Shown here: positions 6,841-16,192 of the stretch, one piece after another
How positions within the stretch are numbered: position 1 is the first letter of the stretch
How the letters are laid out: each line of letters starts with the position of its first letter
NCBI GenBank assembly: GCA_947632025.1
Contig: CANRNN010000004.1
Span: 62,001 to 126,000 of the forward strand
Origin: an uncultured Clostridia bacterium
GTDB lineage: Bacteria > Bacillota > Clostridia > Oscillospirales > Ruminococcaceae
Length of the DNA: 64,000 bases
Direction of reading: 5' to 3'
Translations under genes and position numbers: made by a program
The notes under the pieces: model-generated
What the model saw: the letters and a program-made list of their open reading frames with translations, nothing else
Told to the model about the DNA's origin: nothing
Databases searched by the model: none

Positions 6841-8817
6841 TTATAAAAACGGATTCGCTTTGGAGATTATTTCCATAATATCCGCTTTGTAGTCGGAAAT
6901 TATCTCGTCGTTCTCAAATACTACGTCGCCTGTCGCCGAAAGCGCGGCGGCGTTTATTTTTTCAATAAACGGCTGCGGAAATAGCTTTTTCTCGGAGCAA
7001 TATTTTCCCAGAGAGCCGTCGGCGGCATGTTTCAGGATACGGATATCCTCGGCGGAAAGACCGAGCGCAAATTCTTTCCATATTCCGTTCACGGAACTCA
7101 AGGCGCGTTTCAGAGCCTCGCTGCCCTCGTCTGCCGAAACCGAAGCCGGACGGCTTTCACTGATAGGCAACTCTTCGAGGGCATCAGAATACAGCATCTC
7201 CGTTTCGGAACAATTTGCTATTCTCTCGCCGAAGTCCTCGTCCATGACCCGCTCGGCAAGCATTGATATCCTCTCCTCGGAAATTCCCTCCTCAACGGCA
7301 ACCAGCTTTTCGGAAATTTCGTCGGATTTTTGTCGGATCTCGGAAAGCTTGGACGTGTCTATCTCTACCTTTATAGGCTTGAATTCCTTAAGTCGCTCGG
7401 CTTCCCGTGAGGTATTCTTTGATTTTTGCCGCCTTTGCGCCAGAAGTCCCGTAATGCCGTTTTTCTCACAGTACTCTCCGACCGCCGATTCAACGGCATT
7501 TTCGATATCCACCGTTTCCATTGCCTTTTTGAGCAGCGGGTTATCCTTAAGATCCCTTTCGCTCAATGCTGCCGTCGATGTGATCCGATACTTACATTTG
7601 AGCTTTTCACGCAGACTTTTATCCATTGCCTTAAGAATAAATCCGTAAAAGCTCCTTGCCGGCTTCAGAACCATGACCTCGTGGTTGTAGGAGGACGAGC
7701 GCGGCGACGCTTTGTAGCGTTCGGTGGAGCTTACGGTAAAATCATGCATTTTCTCATACAGCTGCAAAGAAACGATCGCTCCCGAAAACGGACGGAAATG
7801 CCCTGTTTTCTCGAACCGGAAACCCATGATCTCCGAAAAATCAAAACCATTTGATGTCAATATCCCGCAAAGCCGCGAAAGTACATTTTCGAGGACGTTT
7901 TCCAGAACAGCATCGGCTTCGCTTTCGCTTATCCCTATATTGTCCTGCTTGAAGAGAGTGCTTTTTTCCTTGATGTTGTAGTTTGAGTTTTCCGATATCA
8001 ACTTAAGCTTATTTTTGTAATCTCCGCAGAAAAGCTCCATTTCTGCTTTTCCGAGAGTTGGCTCGCAAAGCTCGGCTGGAAGCGCTGCCTTCACATTGTT
8101 ATATGCACAGAAATCCTTTATCCAGAGCGGAAGCTCCGTGTCAAGACATTTGGGTCGGTCCTTATAATTTTCCAGAAGTTCAAGAAGCCGCTCGAAAGCC
8201 GTTTCGCTGTTTACGCCGATCTTATTGAGAAGTTCGTAGCAATAAAGTCTTGTATAGGCAAGTTCAGTGTCGTTATAAATATTATGGCGAACCTGTGTTC
8301 TCCAAGTAAAATAAGTCCGAAGCTGGGCGTCCGTAAGCGAATCGTAGGTCGGCTTCTGAACAGAACAGCAAACGTACTGTCCGAAATTATCCTCGACGAA
8401 TGCCACGGATTCTCCCTGACGGATAAATTTCATTTCCTCGTTTGCCTGCAAATAGAAATACCTGAAATTTGAAGCGTCGATATTACGCATAGCCTGAATT
8501 TTCCGCATAACGGCTGCGGACATAAGCTCGCTGCGTTTTTCGCCGTTGTTTTTTTCCGAATTACCGATGACGCTGTCGAGTATTTGGTGTTTATTATCTT
8601 CGGGAGGGGGCAGCGGGATCTTTTCCGCTTTAAATCCGCCGCTTTCGGCTTTTTGGCGAACCATTTCGGCTTCAGACGTGTACAAAGGACTTTCCTCGGA
8701 GGTATCGGAGCCGTCGCTCGGCTCTGTGTATTTTTTCAGGAGCAGAGCTATTTCTTTCTTTATTTCGTCAAGAGATAAACCGTTTGTTTTTATCAGTTTT
8801 CCGAATTCCTTAAACAC
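6841..8817 (-). CDS. TerB N-terminal/C-terminal domain protein
   Basis: A 658-residue cytosolic protein with the architecture of TerB_N-TerB_C proteins linked to the tellurite-resistance/stress (Ter) network. Residues about 85-290 contain the TerB_N hallmarks FRYFYLQANEEMKFIRQG and SLTDAQLRTYFTWRTQVR. The C-terminal part (about 500-655) matches the position of TerB_C. The middle is helical and charged. I start at GTG 8817, because AAAGGAG lies 8 bases upstream; an in-frame start 42 bases earlier has no ribosome site. The molecular activity of this family is not established. The VWA-PP2C genes at 16 kb belong to the same functional network in other genomes. Confidence 0.75.
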   Translation of the reverse strand: MFKEFGKLIKTNGLSLDEIKKEIALLLKKYTEPSDGSDTSEESPLYTSEAEMVRQKAESGGFKAEKIPLPPPEDNKHQILDSVIGNSEKNNGEKRSELMSAAVMRKIQAMRNIDASNFRYFYLQANEEMKFIRQGESVAFVEDNFGQYVCCSVQKPTYDSLTDAQLRTYFTWRTQVRHNIYNDTELAYTRLYCYELLNKIGVNSETAFERLLELLENYKDRPKCLDTELPLWIKDFCAYNNVKAALPAELCEPTLGKAEMELFCGDYKNKLKLISENSNYNIKEKSTLFKQDNIGISESEADAVLENVLENVLSRLCGILTSNGFDFSEIMGFRFEKTGHFRPFSGAIVSLQLYEKMHDFTVSSTERYKASPRSSSYNHEVMVLKPARSFYGFILKAMDKSLREKLKCKYRITSTAALSERDLKDNPLLKKAMETVDIENAVESAVGEYCEKNGITGLLAQRRQKSKNTSREAERLKEFKPIKVEIDTSKLSEIRQKSDEISEKLVAVEEGISEERISMLAERVMDEDFGERIANCSETEMLYSDALEELPISESRPASVSADEGSEALKRALSSVNGIWKEFALGLSAEDIRILKHAADGSLGKYCSEKKLFPQPFIEKINAAALSATGDVVFENDEIISDYKADIMEIISKANPFL

Positions 8818-8926
8818 AAAGTCCACTCCTTTCAAAGTCTTGTTTACATTATACACCAAAATATGAAAATTGTCAAGCGTGCGCCTTCACTAAGTTCATT
8901 ATTTTCAAAATAATTTCAAATACCAC

Positions 8927-8955
8927 TTGACATTAAGGAAAAATAGTTGTATACT
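8927..8955 (+). promoter_or_regulatory. Promoter of the B12-type radical SAM gene
   Basis: TTGACA and TATACT with a 17-base spacer, followed by GAAAGGA before the ATG at 8998. The rest of 8818-8997 is AT-rich with no other feature seen. Confidence 0.75.
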
Positions 8956-8997
8956 GTAATATAGTGTTGTTGTTTTTTACGAAAGGACTGTAAAATT

Positions 8998-10521
8998 ATG
9001 TCAGATAAACTTACCATGCTCCTCATCTATCCCGATTTTCTCGAAGAGGAGATGTTCAACAAAAATAAGCTCGGCAACTACAGCGAGGGTCTGGCGTCTA
9101 TTTCAGCTGTGCTGAAACAGGGCGGTCACGACGTTAAACTCTATCACGAGCTTTATATGCCTGAGAAAAACGAATTTCTCGAAAAAGTAAAGAGCTTCAA
9201 GCCCGATATCATCGGCTTTACCGCGAGAACCACAGCTATCCCGTTCATTACCGAAATGGCAGGCTGGCTTGACGACGAGCTGCCCGATATTTTCGTGACT
9301 ATAGGCGGCTATCACGCTATACTTGTTCCCGACGAATGCCTTGCTATCCGCGGCATTGACGCTGTCACAGTCGGCGAGGGAGAATATCCGCTGCTTGAGC
9401 TTATGGATTCAATAAAAGCAGGAAAAATGCGCACGGATATCCAGAGCATAAACTTCAAAATGCCCGACGGCTCGATCATCAAAAATCCCGTGCGTCCGCT
9501 TATTGAGGACCTGGACGAGCTTCCGTTCCCGGACTTTGACCTTTTCGATTATGAAAACCTCGACCGCTCGAAAAACTTCACGGCTATGGTCATGCTGTCA
9601 AGAGGGTGCCTGTTCAGCTGCACATACTGCGGCAATTCTCAATTCCGCAACATATACCCTAACAAGCAGAAATACTGCCGCTTCAGAAGCCCGAAAAAGG
9701 CTATAGAGCTTCTTGAGCTGCTGCTCTCGAAATATCCGTTCATTAAATATATCGAGTTCCGTGACGCTATTTTCAATATGTACAAGGACTGGTTCTACGA
9801 ATTTATGCCTATGTACATTGAGAAGATACATCTGCCGTTCAACTGCAATCTGCGCTTTGATGTTCTTGATGAACCTATGGTTAAAATGCTTAAAGACGGC
9901 GGCTGCTATATGATAGACATCGGTCTTGAAAACGGCAACGAGGAGTTCCGCCGCAAGTATCTCCACCGTAATATGAAGAACGATCATATGATACAGGTGT
10001 CGAAATGGTTCAGACAGTACAAGATAACGGCACTTACCTATAATATCGTCGGACTTCCGCACGAAACGCTTGAGCTTTCGCTCGAAACCGTAAAGCTGAA
10101 CGCTAAACTTGACGTTGACAAGGTTATCCCGAATATCTTCTATCCGTATCCTATGACGATACTTAAAAAGACTGCCGAAGACGCGGGATTCATCGACCCC
10201 ACTGTAGATCCTAACGATCCAGTTCAGCTGCGTATGCCGCAGTATCCGAAGTACGATATCCTCTATATGGCGTACAATTTTAATAAGCTGGTTAAGAAGT
10301 ACAAGGAAATTTACGCGCTGCCGCCCGAAAAAGCGAAGATAGAGGAAGAAAAGCTTGACAAGAAGATAACCTCCAAGAATTATCCGCGAAAGTTCCTCTA
10401 CAAGACCGCGAAGCTCAAGGAAGATTCATTTATTTTCGCGAAGAGGACTCTGAAAAAGGTTTCCCCGAAGCTCTACATCTACCTTAAGAACAAGACTATG
10501 AAAGAGGTCAAGAAGCAATAA
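8998..10521 (+). CDS. Cobalamin-binding-domain radical SAM protein
   Basis: A 507-residue class B-like radical SAM enzyme. Residues 1-150 look like the B12-binding Rossmann domain (PDIIGFTARTTAIPF, TIGGYHAILVPDECL, VGEGEYPLLEL) but lack a DxHxxG cobalt-ligand motif, as is usual in this class. The cluster motif CxxxCxxC is SRGCLFSCTYCGN near residue 201-212, followed by glycine-rich and substrate strands (IDIGLENGNEEFRRKYLHR). The last 70 residues are very lysine-rich. Such enzymes methylate or rearrange unactivated carbons in cofactor, lipid or natural-product pathways. No biosynthetic cluster surrounds this gene, so the substrate is unknown. Confidence 0.85.
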   Translation: MSDKLTMLLIYPDFLEEEMFNKNKLGNYSEGLASISAVLKQGGHDVKLYHELYMPEKNEFLEKVKSFKPDIIGFTARTTAIPFITEMAGWLDDELPDIFVTIGGYHAILVPDECLAIRGIDAVTVGEGEYPLLELMDSIKAGKMRTDIQSINFKMPDGSIIKNPVRPLIEDLDELPFPDFDLFDYENLDRSKNFTAMVMLSRGCLFSCTYCGNSQFRNIYPNKQKYCRFRSPKKAIELLELLLSKYPFIKYIEFRDAIFNMYKDWFYEFMPMYIEKIHLPFNCNLRFDVLDEPMVKMLKDGGCYMIDIGLENGNEEFRRKYLHRNMKNDHMIQVSKWFRQYKITALTYNIVGLPHETLELSLETVKLNAKLDVDKVIPNIFYPYPMTILKKTAEDAGFIDPTVDPNDPVQLRMPQYPKYDILYMAYNFNKLVKKYKEIYALPPEKAKIEEEKLDKKITSKNYPRKFLYKTAKLKEDSFIFAKRTLKKVSPKLYIYLKNKTMKEVKKQ

Positions 10522-10554
10522 ACCGCTAGCTATGGTTATTTTTGAACAGCAAAA

Positions 10555-10585
10555 ATCCCCGTTCGTCTGAACGGGGATAATTTTT
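10555..10585. terminator. Bidirectional terminator
   Basis: A 10-bp perfect stem (ATCCCCGTTC / GAACGGGGAT) followed by AATTTTTTA lies between convergent genes. Confidence 0.88.
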
Positions 10586-11520
10586 TATTTATGCAGCCGC
10601 TTTATCATCTTGAAAGCGAGAGCGTTTTCCGTAATGAGCGGTTTCTTGTGCGTGAAAAACAATATGCCGTCTGCGGGAGAGATAATTTCACTTATGACCG
10701 TTCCCTCATACGGGTGGATTATGTCAGCCAGCGGCTCGCCACGGCAGACCTCGTCGCCGACCTTTTTCAGCTCGCGATAAATACCCGCTGCAGGGGACTT
10801 AACGTTCATCATATCGTCCTCGTCGAGGATAGTGCCCATATAGCCGCCGTGACATTTGTACTTGATTATTCCCATTCTCGAAAGGAATCTCAGCACTGCC
10901 GAAACTCCCTGTTCGGCGGATTCAACATCAAGCATATCTGTTGTATCGGTGTAGACCGAAAACGCTGCAGTTCCCGAAAACTGCAAGTTATAATTCAGCG
11001 TCGCCTTGTCCGCCGCCGTCGGAGTTCTCAGCACTACATACGGAAGTCCGAAAAGATTTGCAAGCGAGGTGTTCTCCTTGCAGGTCTTCATCATTCTGAC
11101 GTGCGGGATAAACACACCCGGAATATAAAAACTCGCAAACTGCACTCCGTACTTGTACTGACAGATCTCCTTAAAGACCCCTGCTGCTATGCGCTCTGTG
11201 GTTTCGCCGACGGGATCTCCGGGGAACATTCTGTTGATATCTGTATTGTCAAGGCACCAGAATCTTTTGCCGATATTCGTGCTGTAATTATTCAGCGAGG
11301 GAATAACAAGTATCTCTCTGTCGTGTGCGATATCGCCCTTTTTCTCGATACGGGAAAGCGCATGGATAAGCTGCCCGCACATATAAAGCTGCTGGATCTC
11401 ATCGCCGCGCAGCGACCCTATTACGCAGCAGCTCCTCTCGCCTTTACCGAAACGAAATCCCGTAACACGAAAATCATCACGATACAATCCCGAAAGACTA
11501 AAAATTATTTCCTGCTTCAT
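10585..11520 (-). CDS. M14/AstE-AspA family protein with altered metal site
   Basis: A 311-residue member of the succinylglutamate desuccinylase/aspartoacylase group. The substrate-binding arginine region is intact (NTDINRMFPGDPVGETTERIA). The canonical zinc motif HxxE is instead RGDE (GSLRGDEIQQLY), and the second-histidine region reads VQFASFYIPG without a DLH. The C-terminal beta domain (SPAAGIYRELKKVGDEVCRGEPLADI) resembles a lipoyl-like hammerhead, normal for the family. I start at ATG 11520, which overlaps the upstream stop as ATGA, so it is coupled to the YbaK-like gene. Whether it hydrolyses an amide with another metal arrangement or is non-catalytic cannot be decided here. Confidence 0.75.
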   Translation of the reverse strand: MKQEIIFSLSGLYRDDFRVTGFRFGKGERSCCVIGSLRGDEIQQLYMCGQLIHALSRIEKKGDIAHDREILVIPSLNNYSTNIGKRFWCLDNTDINRMFPGDPVGETTERIAAGVFKEICQYKYGVQFASFYIPGVFIPHVRMMKTCKENTSLANLFGLPYVVLRTPTAADKATLNYNLQFSGTAAFSVYTDTTDMLDVESAEQGVSAVLRFLSRMGIIKYKCHGGYMGTILDEDDMMNVKSPAAGIYRELKKVGDEVCRGEPLADIIHPYEGTVISEIISPADGILFFTHKKPLITENALAFKMIKRLHK

Positions 11521-11996
11521 ACGCCCGCTCCGATCATTTTGCAAACGTCGACCCATTCTCTGTAGCCCGAAGCCCTCTCAAGCTCGGAGATCGCAAGTTC
11601 CACTGCGCTGTCAGCCGTGCCGCAGGCAGGATAGACCGTTTCAAAACGCTTCAGCGACTCGTCGAGATAGACCTCCACGCCCTCGTTCACTCCGAAAGGA
11701 CAAACTCCTCCGACGGCGTGACCGACCATTTCTACCGCCTGTTCAGCCGTAAGCATTTTTGCCTTTACGCCGAATTTTGCCTTATACTTTGCGTTATCTA
11801 TCTTCACATCACCCGCTGCCACTATCATCACCGCTTTATCGTTCACGAGAAACGTGATGGATTTTGCTATCCTTGCGGGTTCACAGCCGAGAGCCTTTGC
11901 CGCAAGTTCCACCGTGGCGCTGCTCTGTGAGAAAACTCTTATCCTGTCTGCAAGGCCGTATTTTTCAAGTGCGGCTTTTGCTTTTTCCGCTGACAT
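11517..11996 (-). CDS. YbaK/EbsC-family aminoacyl-tRNA deacylase
   Basis: A 159-residue cytosolic protein of the YbaK/ProX-like editing family, which hydrolyses mischarged tRNAs such as Cys-tRNA(Pro) or Ala-tRNA(Pro). Family features include the N-terminal helix preceding ATVELAAKALGCEPARIAKSI, the core strand VMIVAAGDVKIDN and the GGVCPFGV loop near residue 95. The exact tRNA specificity cannot be read from sequence. It sits downstream of the NYN gene and is translationally coupled to the AstE-like gene. Confidence 0.85.
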   Translation of the reverse strand: MSAEKAKAALEKYGLADRIRVFSQSSATVELAAKALGCEPARIAKSITFLVNDKAVMIVAAGDVKIDNAKYKAKFGVKAKMLTAEQAVEMVGHAVGGVCPFGVNEGVEVYLDESLKRFETVYPACGTADSAVELAISELERASGYREWVDVCKMIGAGV

Positions 11997-12021
11997 TTTT
12001 CTTCCTCTCTTTTTGTGGAGA

Positions 12022-13713
12022 TCAATCTTCCGGCTCGATGTAGTAGCCGTTTGCTCTCACGCCGTCAATGGCGTTGATAAAATCGCTGAAACGCGCATAT
12101 CCGTAATCCGAAAAATCAAACTCCGGAAAATTTTTCTTTATTTGTGTACTCAACATTCTGACGCTGCGCTTTTCGGATTCGTGTGCAAATTTGCGCACAA
12201 AGGTTTCGATATCGTCCGTGCGTCTGAGAAATTCTTGATTGATAACTGCGGAATTATCGCTTACGGAAATTCCGTTAATATCCGAAAGAAGATTTTTCAT
12301 AGACTTTGCGCCTATTTCTTTTAGGTATCCTTTGCCGTATTTTTCCGTAAAAAGCTTTCCAAGCGTCGGGAGAGATATCCCCCCGTCCGACGATGCGACC
12401 GTGCTTAAAATATCGCGCTTGACTGTGTTATAGTCGAGTTTGACTTCCTCTTCCTCGGATTTCGGCTTTCTTCCCCTCTTCTTTGTGTGAGCCGAGGAGA
12501 TCTCTTCCGCAGTATCGGAGCTTTCGACAACGGTTTTCTCGGTTTCGGCGGGAGAAAGGTAGACGAAATTTTTCTCGATATAAACTCCCCCTACCGAGGA
12601 AAGCGCCGATGTAAAATCGGGGAATCCCAGATCCGCCGCGTAATTCTTGCCGTATTTATCAAGCAGAAGATTGTTCAGCTGACCTAAATTTCCGCCCTTG
12701 GGGCTGTTCTCCTTGGCATAAGCCAAAACCGCCTGACCAAAAAGCTCCGTCGTGATCTTATCGAAGCCCTCGGAAACGTTTATGTTTTCGGGAACACGGA
12801 CGGCAGACTGCTCAGATGAAAGTCTTACAGTCGTTCCGGTACGGATAAATTCGGGACGTTTGTCGATGAATTTAGCGAATTTTTTTGAGCCGAACGCTCC
12901 GAAATCCACCTTTCCGAACGTTGAGATGACGTATTCCGACACGCGTGAAATATTCTCCTCGCGGTTTGGGTCACGTTCGAGAAATTCCTTTATAACGCCG
13001 ACTATCTCCTTTTCGGAGGGAGCGGATTTGTCAGCTCCCGCCGAAGCATACCCTTTAACTGCTTTTTTAAGGGAAACAAAGGTGGAATTCCTTCGGAATT
13101 CGGAGAAGCTGTCAATAAAGCTCGAAAGCCTGTTGAAGCCAAAAAGACTGTAGTCGACATTTCCGAATTTTGATGTAATGAATGCATTTATCTTCGCAAG
13201 ATCCAGTCTGCCGTCGTCCTTTTCCTTAACGAAATCGAGAACCGCCTTGCGAATGGTTTTTTCGTCGTATTCTCTTACCATATCGGCGACCTGATTAAGG
13301 TAACTGAAGTGGTGACAACTTGACGTAAACGCAAGGGGAGTTTTCACCTCGCCTATTCCTACGACGAGCTTTCCTGCCTCACGCAGACGGATAGCCAGTC
13401 TTGTAAAATCGCTGTCGCTGGTGACAAGTACGAAGCCGTCGATATTACCCGAATATAGCAGATCCATAGCGTCAATGATTATTGAAAAATCCGTCGCGTT
13501 TTTCCCCGGAATATAGCAGGTCTGCTGAACGGGGAGGATCGAGTTGTTCACGGCGGGATAATGCCAGCCGTTGCCACCCTTTTCCCAGTCGCCGTAAACA
13601 CGCTTGCAGGCAAGCTCTCCGTACTTGGACGCTTCCTTCAGAATATCCTGCGCGTACTTTGCCGACACATTGTCGCTGTCGATCAATAAAGCCAATTTCT
13701 TCTCTTCTGCCAT
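12022..13713 (-). CDS. NYN-domain putative ribonuclease with multiple OST-HTH/LOTUS repeats
   Basis: A 563-residue protein. Residues 5-150 form an NYN (PIN-like) nuclease domain with the acidic residues of that fold: LLIDSDNVS, NATDFSIIIDAMDLLYSG and LVTSDSDFTRLA. The rest is four or five repeats of about 70-90 residues with the OST-HTH pattern, such as INAFITSKFGNVDYSLFGF, VSEYVISTFGKVDFGAFG and LFTEKYGKGYLKEIG. The architecture parallels eukaryotic MARF1/limkain RNA-binding nucleases and suggests cleavage or binding of structured RNA. ATG 13713 is preceded by GAGGAAA with an 8-base gap; the longer in-frame extension has no ribosome site. Neighbours thyA and aspartokinase give no functional clue. 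Confidence 0.82.
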   Translation of the reverse strand: MAEEKKLALLIDSDNVSAKYAQDILKEASKYGELACKRVYGDWEKGGNGWHYPAVNNSILPVQQTCYIPGKNATDFSIIIDAMDLLYSGNIDGFVLVTSDSDFTRLAIRLREAGKLVVGIGEVKTPLAFTSSCHHFSYLNQVADMVREYDEKTIRKAVLDFVKEKDDGRLDLAKINAFITSKFGNVDYSLFGFNRLSSFIDSFSEFRRNSTFVSLKKAVKGYASAGADKSAPSEKEIVGVIKEFLERDPNREENISRVSEYVISTFGKVDFGAFGSKKFAKFIDKRPEFIRTGTTVRLSSEQSAVRVPENINVSEGFDKITTELFGQAVLAYAKENSPKGGNLGQLNNLLLDKYGKNYAADLGFPDFTSALSSVGGVYIEKNFVYLSPAETEKTVVESSDTAEEISSAHTKKRGRKPKSEEEEVKLDYNTVKRDILSTVASSDGGISLPTLGKLFTEKYGKGYLKEIGAKSMKNLLSDINGISVSDNSAVINQEFLRRTDDIETFVRKFAHESEKRSVRMLSTQIKKNFPEFDFSDYGYARFSDFINAIDGVRANGYYIEPED

Positions 13714-13788
13714 AACAAATCTTTCCTCTAAATCTAGCCTCTTACCCTCTAATTTCCAAAGCATTTTGTGCCGGCGAATACTGCGGTT

Positions 13789-14616
13789 CTAAACCGCGAC
13801 CTCGATTCTTTCGCCGAATTCGTGGTACTGATAATTCTCAGCCTTAAAGCTGTCCTTCGTGAACGCGTAGAAATCGGTGAGATCCTCGACCGTCATTTCC
13901 GGAGCGCCGAACGGTTTCCTGTCAATAAGCCGCTTTACGATATCAACGTGGCGGTCATATATGTGAGCGTCGGCTATAACATGAACCAGCTCCCCTGCCT
14001 CAAGCCCCGACGCTTTCGCGAACATTATCACAAGCGCCGCGTACTGACAGACGTTCCAGTTGCTTGCCGTGAGCATATCCTGCGAACGCTGATTCAATAT
14101 CGCGTTGAGTTTCCCGCCAGAAACGTTTAACGTCAGCGAATACGCGCACGGTGCAAGAGCCATTTCGTGAAGATCAGCGTGATTGTACATATTAAGCAGG
14201 ATCCTCCGCGACGCGGGATTGTTTTTCAGATCGTAAAGCGCCTTGTCCACCTGATCGAATTCACCCTCCGGATAGACGTGCTTCACGCTCATCTGATAAC
14301 CGTAAGCCTTTCCGATAGAGCCGTTCTCGTCCGCCCACGCGTCCCAGATATGTGAAGAAAGCTCGTGTACATTATTTGACTTTTTTTGATAGATCCAGAG
14401 TATCTCGTCGATAGCCGAGCGGTAAAACGTGCGCCTAAGCGTCATAAGCGGAAATTCCGTACTTAGATCGTAGCGGTTCACCAGACCGAACTTCTTTATG
14501 GTGTGCGCGGGAGTGCCGTCCTCCCACTTCGGACGGACGTTCATATCCTTATCCGAGATCCCGTTTTCCAGTATATCCGTGCAGCTTTTGATAAAAATTT
14601 CATCTGCCCTGCTCAT
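13789..14616 (-). CDS. thyA: Thymidylate synthase (ThyA), phi3T/B. subtilis-like subgroup
   Basis: Converts dUMP to dTMP using methylene-tetrahydrofolate. The 275-residue length fits ThyA. The catalytic cysteine is in ALAPCAYSLTL; the following His of E. coli-type PPCH is absent, as in the Bacillus phage phi3T-like subgroup (TPCVYE). The nucleotide-binding RSQDM and NWNVCQY segments and the EVAV C-terminus are present. It lies 27 bases after aspartokinase on the same strand, probably in one operon. No dihydrofolate reductase gene is nearby. Confidence 0.93.
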   Translation of the reverse strand: MSRADEIFIKSCTDILENGISDKDMNVRPKWEDGTPAHTIKKFGLVNRYDLSTEFPLMTLRRTFYRSAIDEILWIYQKKSNNVHELSSHIWDAWADENGSIGKAYGYQMSVKHVYPEGEFDQVDKALYDLKNNPASRRILLNMYNHADLHEMALAPCAYSLTLNVSGGKLNAILNQRSQDMLTASNWNVCQYAALVIMFAKASGLEAGELVHVIADAHIYDRHVDIVKRLIDRKPFGAPEMTVEDLTDFYAFTKDSFKAENYQYHEFGERIEVAV

Positions 14617-14643
14617 ACCGCACCGCCTGTTCCGAAAATAAAA

Positions 14644-15966
14644 TTACTGCTCACTAAGGATAAACATATCATAGATAACGCGTATTGCCTTTTCAAAATC
14701 CTTCTCGTCTATCCCGACAATGATGTTAAGCTCACTGGAGCCCTGATCTATCATTCTTACGTTGATATCCGCATGTGAGAGTGCAGCGAAAACCCTTGTT
14801 GCCGTACCCTTTTTGGACTTCATTCCGCGTCCTACTACCGCTATAAGCGCAAGCCCGTCGATTATCTCAAAATGGTCGGGACGAACAACGTCCTTTATTC
14901 TTTGTTCAAGCTTTTCGCGCTGTCCGTCAAGCTCGTGAGAATTCACGACAACGCTCACCGTGTCGATTCCCGTAGGTATATGTTCGGGGAAAACTCCGTG
15001 ATTTTCGAGAACCTGCAGCAATCTGCGCATAAATCCGTTCTCGGAATTCATTCTGTCTTTTTCAATTGATATTACGGAAAAATCCTTTTTCCCCGCTATT
15101 CCCGTAATAAGGTACTTCGGCGAGCTTTCGTCCGCGCTTGGCACGATAAGAGTTCCGGGGTCTTTCGGAGCGTTGGTATTCTTGATGTTTATGGGAATAT
15201 TTGCGCTTCTTACGGGGAAGATAGCGTCCTCGTGGAGGACTCCCGCGCCCATATATGAAAGCTCACGCAGCTCGGAATAGGTGATGACCTCAATGCCCGC
15301 GGGGTCGTCGACTATTCTCGGATCGGCTACAAGGAATCCCGAAACGTCAGTCCAGTTTTCGTAAAGAGAGGCGCCTGCCGCTTTAGCGACGACCGAACCC
15401 GTAAAGTCGCTTCCCCCTCGCGAGAAGGTCTTTATCGAGCCGTCCGGCAAAGCTCCATAGAAGCCGGGAATGACCGCCTTTGGAGTTTTCTCAAGAATAG
15501 CGCCAAGGCAGGCGTTTGTAATATCCGCGTCAAAATTTCCTTTATGGTCGAAGAAGATACCCTTTGCAGCGTCGACAAATTCGTATCCCAAATAATTCGC
15601 AAGGACTATACCGTTCAGGTATTCGCCGCGTGACGCAGCATAATCCCTGTTCGCGCCGTCACGGAACATAGTGCCTATCTTCACATACTCTTCCTCAAGC
15701 GAAAGAGAAAGCGAAAGTTCCTTTATAATACCGTCGTAGCGCTCGCGGACAGGCTCAAACGCCTTTGCGAAATCCATTCCCTCCGACACTTTATCGTAAC
15801 ACTGGTACAAAAGGTCAGTGACCTTTGTATCCTCCTTAAAGCGCTTTCCCGGCGCGGACGGAACAACATAACACCGCTCCTCGTCCGCGTGAATAATTTC
15901 CGCGACCTTTTTAAACTGTTTTGCGTCGGCAAGTGAGCTGCCGCCGAATTTTACCACTTTGCTCAT
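14644..15966 (-). CDS. Aspartate kinase
   Basis: Catalyses the first step of the aspartate pathway (lysine, threonine, methionine, diaminopimelate). The 440-residue protein has the amino-acid kinase start VVKFGGSSLADAKQFKKVAEII, the FSRGGSDFTGSVVA substrate motif near residue 182, and two C-terminal ACT domains (about 295-440). The second ACT contains VIAVVGRGMKSKKGTATRVF and the conserved INVRMIDQGSSELNI, typical of feedback-regulated enzymes. The effector cannot be read from sequence. It is the first gene of a minus-strand run that continues with thyA and the NYN gene. Confidence 0.93.
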   Translation of the reverse strand: MSKVVKFGGSSLADAKQFKKVAEIIHADEERCYVVPSAPGKRFKEDTKVTDLLYQCYDKVSEGMDFAKAFEPVRERYDGIIKELSLSLSLEEEYVKIGTMFRDGANRDYAASRGEYLNGIVLANYLGYEFVDAAKGIFFDHKGNFDADITNACLGAILEKTPKAVIPGFYGALPDGSIKTFSRGGSDFTGSVVAKAAGASLYENWTDVSGFLVADPRIVDDPAGIEVITYSELRELSYMGAGVLHEDAIFPVRSANIPINIKNTNAPKDPGTLIVPSADESSPKYLITGIAGKKDFSVISIEKDRMNSENGFMRRLLQVLENHGVFPEHIPTGIDTVSVVVNSHELDGQREKLEQRIKDVVRPDHFEIIDGLALIAVVGRGMKSKKGTATRVFAALSHADINVRMIDQGSSELNIIVGIDEKDFEKAIRVIYDMFILSEQ

Positions 15967-16018
15967 AAAAATCTACCCTTTCTTTTGAGTGCGCAGCCTA
16001 AAAACGCGCATATATATA

Positions 16019-16047
16019 ATTTTACCACATTTAACAATAAATTTCAA
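16019..16047 (-). promoter_or_regulatory. Promoter of the aspartokinase operon
   Basis: On the minus strand, TTGAAA and TAAAAT are separated by 17 bases, about 55 bases before the aspartokinase start. Confidence 0.7.
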
Positions 16048-16108
16048 GATACTTACAGAAGTTTTTTGCCCAAACCGCCGCTGTTTTAAAATATTTGAAA
16101 CCGCTGCA

Positions 16109-16137
16109 TTGACAAAGCCTGTTTTTTGTGGTATAAT
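16109..16137 (+). promoter_or_regulatory. Promoter of the VWA-PP2C-SseB operon
   Basis: TTGACA and TATAAT with a 17-base spacer, 55 bases upstream of the VWA start codon. It diverges from the aspartokinase promoter. Confidence 0.85.
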
Positions 16138-16192
16138 GTATGTAGTATATTTTGAGCTGCGATCTGTAAACAGACTTTTAAGGAGGACAAAT

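Noticed and set aside
10591-11565. 324-codon plus-strand frame opposite the AstE-like gene
   Set aside because: Shadow of a recognised gene; composition is typical of an antisense frame, with no ribosome site.
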